The notes below the pieces were generated by a model. That model did not search any database. It was not told the DNA's origin and saw only the letters and a list, made by a program, of their open reading frames with translations. A DNA stretch of 8,614 nt from Pseudomonadota bacterium (GTDB lineage: Bacteria > Pseudomonadota > Gammaproteobacteria > Xanthomonadales > Xanthomonadaceae). Within the stretch, counting starts at the first letter, position 1. Every line of letters starts with the position of its first letter. The position numbers and the translations under genes were made by a program. The stretch covers positions 1 through 8,614 of the forward strand of contig JAEWOJ010000123.1 of the NCBI GenBank assembly GCA_023399815.1. Direction: 5' to 3'. Shown here one piece after another: positions 1-6,386 of the stretch.

Positions 1-1357
1 CATCAGCGGCAAGGTCAAGGGTGGTTTCACCGTCGACATCAAGGATGTCCGCGCGTTCCTGCCGGGTTCGCTGGTCGATGTGCGCCCGGTGCGCGACCCG
101 GCCTACCTGGAAGGCAAGGAGCTGGAGTTCAAGCTCATCAAGCTCGACCGCAAGCGCAACAACGTGGTCGTTTCCCGCCGCGCCGTCGTCGAGAGCGAGC
201 ACTCGGAAGAGCGCGAGCAGCTGATGGACAAGCTGCAGGAAGGCGCGATCCTGAAGGGCGTGGTCAAGAACCTGACCGACTACGGCGCGTTCGTGGACCT
301 GGGCGGCATCGACGGCCTGCTGCACATCACCGACATGGCGTGGAAGCGCGTGCGCCACCCGTCGGAAGTCGTGAACGTCGGCGACGAGCTGGACGTGCGC
401 GTGCTGAAGTTCGACCGCGAGCGCAACCGCGTCTCGCTGGGCCTGAAGCAGCTGGGCGAGGATCCGTGGGACAACATCGCCCGTCGTTACCCGGCCAACA
501 GCCGCGTGTTCGGCAAGGTCTCCAACGTCACCGATTACGGTGCGTTCGTCGAGATCGAGCCGGGCGTGGAAGGCCTGGTGCACGTGTCCGAGATGGACTG
601 GACCAACAAGAACGTCAACCCGTCCAAGGTCGTGCAGGTCGGTGACGAAGTCGAAGTGATGGTGCTGGACGTCGACGAAGAGCGTCGCCGCATCTCGCTG
701 GGCATGAAGCAGGTCGCCGCCAATCCGTGGGAAACCTTCGCCGCCATCCACAAGAAGGGCGACAAGGTGTCCGGCCAGATCAAGTCGATCACCGACTTCG
801 GCATCTTCATCGGCCTGGACGGCGGCATCGACGGCCTGGTCCACCTGTCCGACATCAGCTGGAACACCACCGGCGAAGACGTGGTCCGCAACTTCAAGAA
901 GGGCGACACCCTGGACGCCGTCGTCCTGGCCGTCGATCCGGAGCGCGAGCGCATCTCGCTGGGCGTGAAGCAGCTGGAGCAGGATCCGTTCGGCCAGTAC
1001 ATGGCCGCCAATCCGAAGGGCTCCAAGGTCGAAGGCGTGGTCAAGGAAGTCGACGCCAAGGGCGCCGTGATCGAACTGGCCGACGGCATCGAAGGCTACG
1101 TTTCGGCCCGCGACATCAGCCACGACCGCGTGGACGATGCCTCGCAGCACCTGAAGGTCGGCGACAAGGTCGAAGCCAAGTTCGTGGGCATGGACCGCAA
1201 GGGCCGTACCATGCAGCTGTCGATCAAGGCCAAGGACGAAGCCGAGACCGCCGAAGCGCTGGCCGAGTACAACAAGTCCTCGATCGAAGCCGCTGCCGGC
1301 ACCACCAGCCTGGGGGCGCTGCTGCGCGCGCAGCTGGGCGGCAACAAGTCCGAGTGA
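1..1357 (+). CDS. rpsA: 30S ribosomal protein S1 (5' end outside window)
   Basis: Partial gene; the frame is open from base 2 and ends at TGA 1355-1357, giving 451 residues of a protein usually about 560 long. S1 binds mRNA on the 30S subunit through repeated OB-fold S1 domains and helps initiation on structured or weakly led messages. The fragment starts inside domain 2 (KVKGGFTV near residue 4, then FLPGSLVDVRPVRD) and holds four full S1 domains at about residues 81-150, 168-237, 255-324 and 341-411. Each of the first three carries the typical TDYGAFV or TDFGIFI strand, a (D/E)GL(L/V)H(I/V/L) strand and an ISLG or VSLG ending; domain 6 is more diverged, as usual. Sequence follows E. coli S1 closely throughout. 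The truncation is only the window edge. The tail after domain 6 is short. It is followed by ihfB, the usual gammaproteobacterial neighbour. Confidence 0.98.
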   Translation, partial: ISGKVKGGFTVDIKDVRAFLPGSLVDVRPVRDPAYLEGKELEFKLIKLDRKRNNVVVSRRAVVESEHSEEREQLMDKLQEGAILKGVVKNLTDYGAFVDLGGIDGLLHITDMAWKRVRHPSEVVNVGDELDVRVLKFDRERNRVSLGLKQLGEDPWDNIARRYPANSRVFGKVSNVTDYGAFVEIEPGVEGLVHVSEMDWTNKNVNPSKVVQVGDEVEVMVLDVDEERRRISLGMKQVAANPWETFAAIHKKGDKVSGQIKSITDFGIFIGLDGGIDGLVHLSDISWNTTGEDVVRNFKKGDTLDAVVLAVDPERERISLGVKQLEQDPFGQYMAANPKGSKVEGVVKEVDAKGAVIELADGIEGYVSARDISHDRVDDASQHLKVGDKVEAKFVGMDRKGRTMQLSIKAKDEAETAEALAEYNKSSIEAAAGTTSLGALLRAQLGGNKSE

Positions 1358-1396
1358 TCGGGCGGCATTGCCCTTAGTACCGTAGATGTGACTTGG

Positions 1397-1422
1397 GCGG
1401 CCCGGACAACAATCCGGGCCGC
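1397..1422 (+). promoter_or_regulatory. GC-rich hairpin between rpsA and ihfB
   Basis: A perfect 10-bp inverted repeat (arms 1397-1406 and 1413-1422, left arm GCGGCCCGGA) encloses the 6-nt loop CAACAA. Two more G·U pairs are possible below the stem. There is no T-tract after it (the next bases are TTCAGGG), so it is not a classical Rho-independent terminator. It could reduce readthrough, protect the rpsA mRNA 3' end, or act as a processing or attenuation point before ihfB, which starts 33 nt downstream. Its role is inference; the hairpin itself is seen directly. Confidence 0.55.
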
Positions 1423-1455
1423 TTCAGGGTATGACCCCACCGTGACGGGTTCGCG

Positions 1456-1761
1456 ATGACCAAATCCGAGTTGATCGAAATCCTTGCGCGCCGCCAGGCG
1501 CACTTGAAGGCCGACGATGTCGATCTGGCAGTGAAGTCGTTGCTGGAGATGATGAGCGGGGCGCTGGCGACCGGCGACCGCATCGAGATCCGCGGCTTTG
1601 GCAGCTTCTCGCTGCACTATCGGCCGCCGCGCATGGGCCGCAACCCGAAGACGGGCGATTCCGTCGCGCTGCCGGGCAAGCACGTGCCGCACTTCAAGCC
1701 GGGCAAGGAACTGCGCGAGCGCGTGAGCGACGTCGTGCCGCTGGAAAGTGATCCTGTCTGA
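1456..1761 (+). CDS. ihfB: integration host factor subunit beta
   Basis: A 101-residue HU/IHF-family protein beginning MTKSELIE, as in E. coli IHF-beta. IHF is an alpha/beta heterodimer in the nucleoid that binds specific sites in the minor groove and bends DNA sharply, serving recombination, replication and sigma-54 promoters. Seen here: the helical dimerisation half (residues 1-40), the beta core RIEIRGFGSFSLHYR (42-56), and the DNA-embracing arm with GRNPKTGD (61-68). Pro64 matches the intercalating proline of the beta subunit, and Glu44 and Arg46 match the residues used for sequence readout in E. coli. The C-terminus (VPLESDPV) makes it about 7 residues longer than the E. coli protein. 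The Shine-Dalgarno sequence is weak (a poor ACGGG at 1445-1449), but no in-frame alternative start fits better. It lies 98 nt after rpsA; the alpha subunit is not in the window. Confidence 0.97.
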   Translation: MTKSELIEILARRQAHLKADDVDLAVKSLLEMMSGALATGDRIEIRGFGSFSLHYRPPRMGRNPKTGDSVALPGKHVPHFKPGKELRERVSDVVPLESDPV

Positions 1762-1774
1762 GTTTCCTGAGTTT

Positions 1775-1849
1775 CTTTGTTGCCGCCATCCTTGGCGGCA
1801 ACCCTGCGGGCCATCGGCAGGCGATGTCAGGAATCGCTCCTTGCGATTC
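1775..1849 (+). repeat. structured 75-bp tandem repeat, copy 1
   Basis: First of two head-to-tail units with an exact 75-bp period (CTTTGTTGCCGCCATCC begins at 1775 and again at 1850). It folds into three successive hairpins. H1 has 10-bp arms (1779-1788 and 1793-1802) around TCCT. H2 is CATCG/CGATG (1812-1816 and 1822-1826) around GCAGG. H3 has perfect 9-bp arms AGGAATCGC/GCGATTCCT (1829-1837 and 1843-1851) around TCCTT. H3 runs 2 nt into copy 2. It has no T-tract, so this copy is probably not a full terminator. The role is unknown; it may be a dispersed extragenic repeat. Confidence 0.85.
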
Positions 1850-1928
1850 CTTTGTTGCCGCCATCCGTGGTGGCAACCCTTCGGGCCATCGGCAGGCGAT
1901 GTCAAAAACCGCTCCCGGCGGTTTTTTT
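1850..1928 (+). repeat. structured 75-bp tandem repeat, copy 2 (ends as terminator)
   Basis: Second unit, collinear with copy 1. H1 (1854-1863 and 1868-1877) carries a G·T pair where copy 1 has G-C. H2 is identical (1887-1891 and 1897-1901). H3 is AAAAACCGC/GCGGTTTTT (1904-1912 and 1918-1926). Compared with copy 1, H3 differs at three base pairs, each changed on both sides (G-C to A-T, G-C to A-T, T-A to C-G), so pairing is preserved while sequence is not. The H3 substitutions create the A-tract and T-tract that turn this hairpin into a terminator. Confidence 0.85.
1904..1928 (+). terminator. Rho-independent terminator after ihfB
   Basis: An A-tract, a CCGC/GCGG stem with the 5-nt loop TCCCG, and a run of seven T's (1922-1928). 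With the A/T pairs the stem is 9 bp. It lies 143 nt past the ihfB stop and 72 nt before the lapA start, so it should separate rpsA-ihfB transcription from the lap operon. A shorter T-run is present on the complementary strand (from the A-tract), so weak termination in the other direction is possible. Confidence 0.8.
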
Positions 1929-1935
1929 GATCCGG

Positions 1936-1967
1936 CTGCTGCGGATCGGCGCCACGGCCGTTAAGCT
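1936..1967 (+). promoter_or_regulatory. possible lapA promoter (weak match)
   Basis: A promoter is expected between the ihfB terminator and lapA. The best -10-like hexamer is TAAGCT at 1962-1967, 32 nt before the lapA start; no convincing -35 box lies 16-18 nt upstream (the sequence there is about CTGCGG). The position is plausible but the match is poor, so this is a guess at location only. Confidence 0.2.
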
Positions 1968-1984
1968 AGTGGCTCTATGGACAT

Positions 1985-1992
1985 GGAGCAGG
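1985..1992 (+). promoter_or_regulatory. ribosome binding site of lapA
   Basis: GGAGCAGG lies 7-14 nt before the ATG at 2000. It supports this start over the nearby ATGs at 1977 and 1983, which are in another frame. Confidence 0.6.
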
Positions 1993-1999
1993 CTGCCGC

Positions 2000-2296
2000 A
2001 TGAAGGCTGTCCGTCTGTTGATACTGCTGGCCGTCCTGGTCGGCGGCCTGGTGATAGGCTCGCTCAATTCGCAGCCTGTCGACATCAGCCTGGCGTTCTG
2101 GGCGCTCAAGACCACCTCGGGAATCGCGATCATCGTTTCGCTCCTGCTCGGGGCGCTGGTGGGCGGTGGCCTGGTCGTGGCGGGAATGGTCATTCCCCTG
2201 TATACCCGGCTCCGGCGCGCCAACAAGGCCGCGGCGGCCGGCAACGGTTCCGTTCCGCCGGCGCCGCAATCCCCTTCTCCTTTCGACGGACGCTGA
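2000..2296 (+). CDS. lapA: lipopolysaccharide assembly protein A (DUF1049)
   Basis: A 98-residue inner-membrane protein with two transmembrane segments, about residues 4-21 (VRLLILLAVLVGGLVIG) and 41-66 (glycine-rich, ending AGMVI), joined by a short loop with the LNSQPVDISLAFW signature of the LapA/YciS family. After the second helix come basic residues (YTRLRR) and a proline-rich tail. In E. coli LapA partners LapB in a membrane complex that governs FtsH-dependent breakdown of LpxC, and so how much lipid A is made. Here the lapB start follows after 6 nt, as in the E. coli lapAB pair. Length is close to the family norm (about 100). An upstream terminator makes this the likely first gene of the operon. 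Confidence 0.9.
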   Translation: MKAVRLLILLAVLVGGLVIGSLNSQPVDISLAFWALKTTSGIAIIVSLLLGALVGGGLVVAGMVIPLYTRLRRANKAAAAGNGSVPPAPQSPSPFDGR

Positions 2297-2302
2297 TCGA
2301 AG

Positions 2303-3481
2303 ATGGCCTTTATCAGTGAGTGGTTCTGGTTCTTCCTGTTCCTGCCGATCGCCGCGCTCTGCGGCTGGGTCATCGGCCGGCGCGGCGGGCAGCGCCACAG
2401 CGAGAACCAGGTCAGCCGCCTGTCGAGCACCTATTTCCGCGGCCTGAACTACCTTCTCAACGAGCAGCCGGACAAGGCCATCGAGCTGTTCCTGCATATC
2501 GCGGAACTGGACAAGGAAACCTTCGAGACCCAGCTGGCGCTGGGCCACCTGTTCCGGCGTCGTGGCGAGGTGGACCGCGCCATCCGCCTGCACCAGGGGC
2601 TGGCGAACCGTCACGACCTGTCCGACGCCCAGCGGGTGCAGGCGCTGCTCGCCCTGGGCGAGGACTACATGAAGTCGGGCCTGCTGGATCGCGCCGAGAC
2701 CGTGTTCGCCGACCTGGCGCGGATCGACCAGCGTGCGCCGCAGGCGCTGAAGCACCTGATCGGCATCTACCAGGCCGAGCGCGACTGGGAAAAGGCGATC
2801 GAGAACGCGACCCGCTACGAGCAGGTCACCGACGAGCCGATGGGCAAGCTGATCGGGCAGTTCGAGTGCGAACTGGCCGAGCGCTACCGTGCCGCCGGCC
2901 GGCTGGACGACGCCCGCGCCGCCATCGAGCGCGCCAATGCGGCCGATGCGATGAGCGTGCGCGCCGGCATCATCGAGGGCCGCCTGGAAAGCGACTTCGG
3001 CCATGACGAGGCCGCGGTACGCGCCTTCGAGCGGGCCGCGCGCAATGATCCGGACTACCTGCCGGAAATTCTGCCGCAGCTGCTCAAGAACTACCGCAAC
3101 GTGGGCGATCTTGCCGGCGCGCGCGCGTTCCTGGCGGAAATGACCGAGCACTACCGCGGCATCGCCCCGGTGCTGGCGCTGTCGCGGCTGATGGAGGAGC
3201 AGGAGGGCGTGGGCCCCGCGCGTGCCTACCTCGGACGCCAGCTGAAGGATCGTCCGTCCGTGCGCGGCGAATCGGCGTTGATCGACCTGACGCTGGCGGA
3301 AGGGGCCGATCCGGTGGCGACGCTGCAGGACCTGAAGCACATCACCGACCAGTTGCTGGTGCGCAACCCTGCGTATCGTTGTACCCGGTGCGGCTTCGGC
3401 GCGCGCACCCATCACTGGCAATGCCCCAGCTGCAAGGAGTGGGGGACGGTCAAGCCGCTGCTGAACTACGCGGTGCTCTGA
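2303..3481 (+). CDS. lapB: lipopolysaccharide assembly protein B (TPR and rubredoxin-like)
   Basis: A 392-residue protein (E. coli LapB is 389). Domains in order: one N-terminal membrane anchor (about residues 6-24, WFWFFLFLPIAALCGWVIG); a long array of TPR helices from about residue 40 to 345 starting at YFRGLNYLLNEQPDKAIELF; and a C-terminal rubredoxin-type metal knuckle with Cys360, Cys363, Cys374 and Cys377 (CTRC and CPSC), all four ligands present. LapB is the cytoplasmic-facing adaptor that brings LpxC to FtsH, keeping LPS and phospholipid synthesis in balance; it also docks LPS-assembly partners. It starts 6 nt after lapA with a weak Shine-Dalgarno, suggesting translational coupling, and its stop is 3 nt before the next gene, so the regulator is made together with a sugar transferase. 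Confidence 0.95.
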   Translation: MAFISEWFWFFLFLPIAALCGWVIGRRGGQRHSENQVSRLSSTYFRGLNYLLNEQPDKAIELFLHIAELDKETFETQLALGHLFRRRGEVDRAIRLHQGLANRHDLSDAQRVQALLALGEDYMKSGLLDRAETVFADLARIDQRAPQALKHLIGIYQAERDWEKAIENATRYEQVTDEPMGKLIGQFECELAERYRAAGRLDDARAAIERANAADAMSVRAGIIEGRLESDFGHDEAAVRAFERAARNDPDYLPEILPQLLKNYRNVGDLAGARAFLAEMTEHYRGIAPVLALSRLMEEQEGVGPARAYLGRQLKDRPSVRGESALIDLTLAEGADPVATLQDLKHITDQLLVRNPAYRCTRCGFGARTHHWQCPSCKEWGTVKPLLNYAVL

Positions 3482-3484
3482 TCC

Positions 3485-4465
3485 ATGCATCCGGCATGGG
3501 TGATCCCGGGGCTGCTGCTGTCGGTCGTGCTTGTCGCGGTCTTGCTGACGGCCGTCGCGCGCGCCTATGCGCTGCGCCGGCAGTTGCTGGATCAGCCAGG
3601 CGAGCGCAGAAGCCATGCGGTCGCGACGCCGCGGGGCGGTGGCATCGCCATCGTCGTTTCCCAGCTCCTGGCGTATCCGTGCATCGGCATGCTTTTTCCG
3701 GGAATCGCCGCAACGCTGGCCGTCTTTTCAGCGGGGCTGGTGATGGTGGCGGGAATAGGCTGGTGGGACGACCATCGTCCGCTGCCGGCGCTGCCCCGTC
3801 TCGGTGTGCATGTCCTGGCCGGCCTGCTGCTGGGCGCGCTGGTCTGGTACTGGACGGGGGATGCGTTCAAGACGGGTTTCAGTGTTTTCCTGGCCGTCTC
3901 GCTGATCAACGTCTGGAACTTCATGGATGGCATCGACGGCCTGGCCGCCACGCAGGCCATCCTGGCGGCGGTCGCCTATGCCCTGCTGCTGCCGTTCCCC
4001 CCTGCGGTCCTGGCACTGCTCCTCGGAGCAGGAGTGCTGGGCTTCCTGCCCTTCAATTTCCCCAAGGCCAGGATTTTCATGGGCGATGTCGGCAGTGGCG
4101 CCCTGGGCTACCTGCTGGCCGGACTGGTGGCGTTGGGCTGCGTGGTGGGGGAGACGGCCTGGCCCCTCTGGCTGATACCCCTGACGGCGTTCCTCGTCGA
4201 TGCGGGATTCACCCTGGCGACCCGTGTGCTCAAAGGGGAGCGCTGGATGGAAGCCCATACGCAGCATCTGTACCAGCGCTGCATAAAGCAGGGCCATGGT
4301 CACGCCGGGGTCACATTCGGCTATGCATTGTTCAGCGCTGCCGGGATTCTGCTCCTGCTCGTTCCCGCATGGCGTTCCCCGCCCTGGAGCGGCCTGGTCG
4401 CGGCGGCATGGGCCTTGGCAGGAGCCGGGCTCTGGCTTGTGCTGCGCAACAAAATCCTTCGATGA
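3485..4465 (+). CDS. undecaprenyl-phosphate sugar-1-phosphate transferase, WecA/WbpL type
   Basis: A 326-residue polytopic membrane protein of the MraY/WecA/WbpL family (polyprenyl-phosphate HexNAc-1-P transferases). It would move a HexNAc-1-phosphate from a UDP-sugar to undecaprenyl phosphate at the inner membrane, the first step of an O-antigen or exopolysaccharide repeat. Family landmarks seen: an early cytoplasmic loop RRSHAVATPRGGG (41-53), the Asp pair WWDD (93-96), NFMDGIDG (145-152), FMGDVGSGALG (198-208), and a late His-rich loop AHTQHLYQR (257-265). About ten hydrophobic helices are visible. The short length and NFMDGIDG fit the WbpL branch better than MraY. The exact donor sugar cannot be read from sequence; the following dehydratase suggests a 6-deoxy-HexNAc (such as FucNAc or QuiNAc). 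It starts 3 nt after lapB with no clear Shine-Dalgarno, so coupling is likely. Confidence 0.88.
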   Translation: MHPAWVIPGLLLSVVLVAVLLTAVARAYALRRQLLDQPGERRSHAVATPRGGGIAIVVSQLLAYPCIGMLFPGIAATLAVFSAGLVMVAGIGWWDDHRPLPALPRLGVHVLAGLLLGALVWYWTGDAFKTGFSVFLAVSLINVWNFMDGIDGLAATQAILAAVAYALLLPFPPAVLALLLGAGVLGFLPFNFPKARIFMGDVGSGALGYLLAGLVALGCVVGETAWPLWLIPLTAFLVDAGFTLATRVLKGERWMEAHTQHLYQRCIKQGHGHAGVTFGYALFSAAGILLLLVPAWRSPPWSGLVAAAWALAGAGLWLVLRNKILR

Positions 4466-4470
4466 GGAAG
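4464..4470 (+). promoter_or_regulatory. ribosome binding site of the dehydratase gene
   Basis: GAGGAAG lies 8 nt before the ATG at 4479 and overlaps the TGA stop (4463-4465) of the transferase gene. It decides the start against an in-frame extension that would reach back to 4296, inside the preceding gene. Confidence 0.75.
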
Positions 4471-4478
4471 AACGGCAA

Positions 4479-6386
4479 ATGACGGTCTGGCGACAACAGC
4501 TCGCGGGCAACTCCCTGCGCATCGCGGTGATGCTGCACGACCTGTTCATGGTCTGGGCATGCTGGCAACTGCTGTACATGGCCCGGTACGCCATGCTGGA
4601 CAGCGCACCGGAAATCCAGTTGCTGAGCCTCGACGTGGTCGCGGTGATGCTGCTCCAGGCCTTGGCGTTCCACTATGTGGGGCTCTACCGGGGCCTGTGG
4701 CGCTTCGCCAGCGTCACCGACCTCGTGAACATCTTCAAGGCCAGCTTCATCGGCCTGGGGGCGATCATCCTGGTGCTCAGCTACAAGCGCCTGGACGGCA
4801 TTCCCCTGTCGGTGTTGATGGTCTACCCGTTCGCGCTGGCCGCCCTGCTGGGAGGGCCGCGCCTGCTGTACCGGGCCTGGAAGGACCACCAGGCCATCAA
4901 CTCCGATGCGCGGGCACGCCGCGTGCTCGTGCTCGGTGCCGGCCATGCCGCCGAATCGCTGGTCAAGGACCTGCGTCGTTCGGGCGATTACGAGCCGGTC
5001 GGTTTGCTGGACGACTCGCCGCACCTGAAAGGGGCCAAGCTGCAGGGGATCCCGATCCTGGGAACCCTCGACGAGGTCGCCTCGGTGGCCAGGGAGACGG
5101 CGGCCAAGCTGTTGGTGATCGCGATCCCGACACTGGATGCCGCCGGGATGCAGCGGGCGGTGGCGCTCTGCGAGAGTTCCGGGCTTCCGTTCCGGACGGT
5201 GCCGCGGCTGACCGATCTGCTGGAGGGGAATTCGCTCCCGGGCCAGCTGAAGGAAGTCGCCATCGAGGACCTGCTTGGCCGCAAGCCGATACAACCGGAT
5301 TGGGAATTGATCCGTGGCTGGCTGGGCGGGCGTACCGTCATGGTGACGGGGGCGGGCGGTTCCATCGGCTCGGAACTCTGCCGCCAGTGCGCGCGGCACG
5401 GCGCGAGCCGGATCGTGCTGCTGGAGATCAGCGAGATCCTCATGCTGAACATCCAGGGCGAGTTGTGCCGCAACTTCCCGCACCTGCAGATCGAGTGCGT
5501 GCTGGGCGATTGCGGCGATCCGGCGGTCGTGCGGCATGCGCTGGGCCGATACCATCCGGACACGGTGTTCCATGCGGCGGCCTACAAGCAGGTTCCCCTG
5601 CTGGAAGCGCAGATGCGCGAGGCCATCCGCAACAACACGCTGGCGACGGAATGCGTGGCCCGGGCCTGCCAGGAACACGGCGTGGACAACTTCGTGTTCA
5701 TTTCCACCGACAAGGCCGTCGATCCGGCGAATGCGCTGGGGGCGACCAAGCGCTATGCGGAGATGATCTGCCAGAGCCTCAACGAGAAGAAGGGCACCCG
5801 TTTCGTCACCGTCCGCTTCGGCAACGTGCTCGGCTCGGTCGGCAGCGTCGTTCCGCTTTTCCGGGAGCAGATCCGCAAGGGCGGGCCGGTGACCGTGACC
5901 GATCCGGAGGTCAGCCGGTACTTCATGACGATCCCGGAAGCCTGCCTGCTGATCCTGCAGGCGGCCGCGTCCTCGTCGCGGGGGGCGATCTACATGCTGG
6001 ACATGGGCGAGCCCGTGCTCATCCGTGTGCTGGCGGAGCAGATGATCCGCCTGGCGGGCAAGCAGCCCGGTACCGACATCGCCATCGTCTATACCGGGCT
6101 GAGGCCGGGCGAGAAGCTGCACGAAAGCCTGTTCTACTCGGACGAAAACAGCCGGCCCACCGCGCATCCCAAGGTGCTCGAAGCCGGGGTGCGCGAGTTT
6201 TCGGCCGAACGCGTGCTCGGCAACATCGCGCGCTTGCGCGAGGCGGTGGCCAGTTACGACGTGGAGGCGATGCGCTCCCTCCTGTTCGCGACCATTCCCG
6301 AATATGCCCCGTCGCCGGAGACGGCGGGGGCGCGCGCAAAGACCAATATCGTCCCATTCCCATCCAAAGAAGCTGGCAGGAACTGA
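4479..6386 (+). CDS. membrane-bound UDP-HexNAc 4,6-dehydratase/epimerase, WbpM/CapD type
   Basis: A 635-residue protein of the WbpM/PglF/CapD long-form family. Order: N-terminal transmembrane region (about residues 10-135, four helices, with the family segment YRGLWRFASVTDL near 70-82); a first Rossmann domain with VLVLGAGHAAES (149-160); then an extended SDR domain with MVTGAGGSIGSE (288-299) for NAD(P). Family members take UDP-GlcNAc to a 4-keto-6-deoxy sugar, the precursor of QuiNAc, FucNAc or bacillosamine. Catalytic region: STDK at 409-412 (Thr410, Asp411, Lys412) and ALGATK with Lys424. Position 420 is Leu where, from memory, PglF and WbpM have Met and short-form FlaA1 has Tyr. It lies 13 nt after the transferase gene, and its stop overlaps the galU start by 1 nt. 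It probably makes the sugar the transferase uses (inference). Confidence 0.92.
   Translation: MTVWRQQLAGNSLRIAVMLHDLFMVWACWQLLYMARYAMLDSAPEIQLLSLDVVAVMLLQALAFHYVGLYRGLWRFASVTDLVNIFKASFIGLGAIILVLSYKRLDGIPLSVLMVYPFALAALLGGPRLLYRAWKDHQAINSDARARRVLVLGAGHAAESLVKDLRRSGDYEPVGLLDDSPHLKGAKLQGIPILGTLDEVASVARETAAKLLVIAIPTLDAAGMQRAVALCESSGLPFRTVPRLTDLLEGNSLPGQLKEVAIEDLLGRKPIQPDWELIRGWLGGRTVMVTGAGGSIGSELCRQCARHGASRIVLLEISEILMLNIQGELCRNFPHLQIECVLGDCGDPAVVRHALGRYHPDTVFHAAAYKQVPLLEAQMREAIRNNTLATECVARACQEHGVDNFVFISTDKAVDPANALGATKRYAEMICQSLNEKKGTRFVTVRFGNVLGSVGSVVPLFREQIRKGGPVTVTDPEVSRYFMTIPEACLLILQAAASSSRGAIYMLDMGEPVLIRVLAEQMIRLAGKQPGTDIAIVYTGLRPGEKLHESLFYSDENSRPTAHPKVLEAGVREFSAERVLGNIARLREAVASYDVEAMRSLLFATIPEYAPSPETAGARAKTNIVPFPSKEAGRN

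Noticed and set aside
1..79. Possible truncated or broken rpsA
   Set aside because: The frame is open to the window edge and matches S1 from domain 2 onward, so the missing part is simply outside the window.
1096..1905. Minus-strand frame with a repeated peptide (TSPADGP...GWRQQRN)
   Set aside because: The peptide repeat merely reflects the 75-bp DNA repeat read in frame (75 is divisible by 3), and the rest is antisense to ihfB and rpsA.
1775..1928. Possible CRISPR array
   Set aside because: Only two adjacent units with no spacers; the 75-bp unit and internal hairpins do not fit CRISPR repeats.
1777..2319. Plus-strand 180-codon frame across the repeats and lapA
   Set aside because: It reads through a terminator hairpin and overlaps lapA in another frame; no ribosome site or domain.
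1961..3616. 551-codon open frame on the minus strand opposite lapA-lapB
   Set aside because: It mirrors well-recognised genes on the other strand, is rich in Arg, Gln, His and Ala as expected of an antisense frame in GC-rich DNA, and shows no motif. Stop-poor complementary frames are normal at this base composition.
4559..6385. In-frame upstream extension that would give GalU about 900 residues
   Set aside because: GalU is complete from the ATG at 6386 at the family length; the upstream part overlaps the dehydratase gene in another frame and reads as low-complexity Gly/Arg/Pro-rich shadow.
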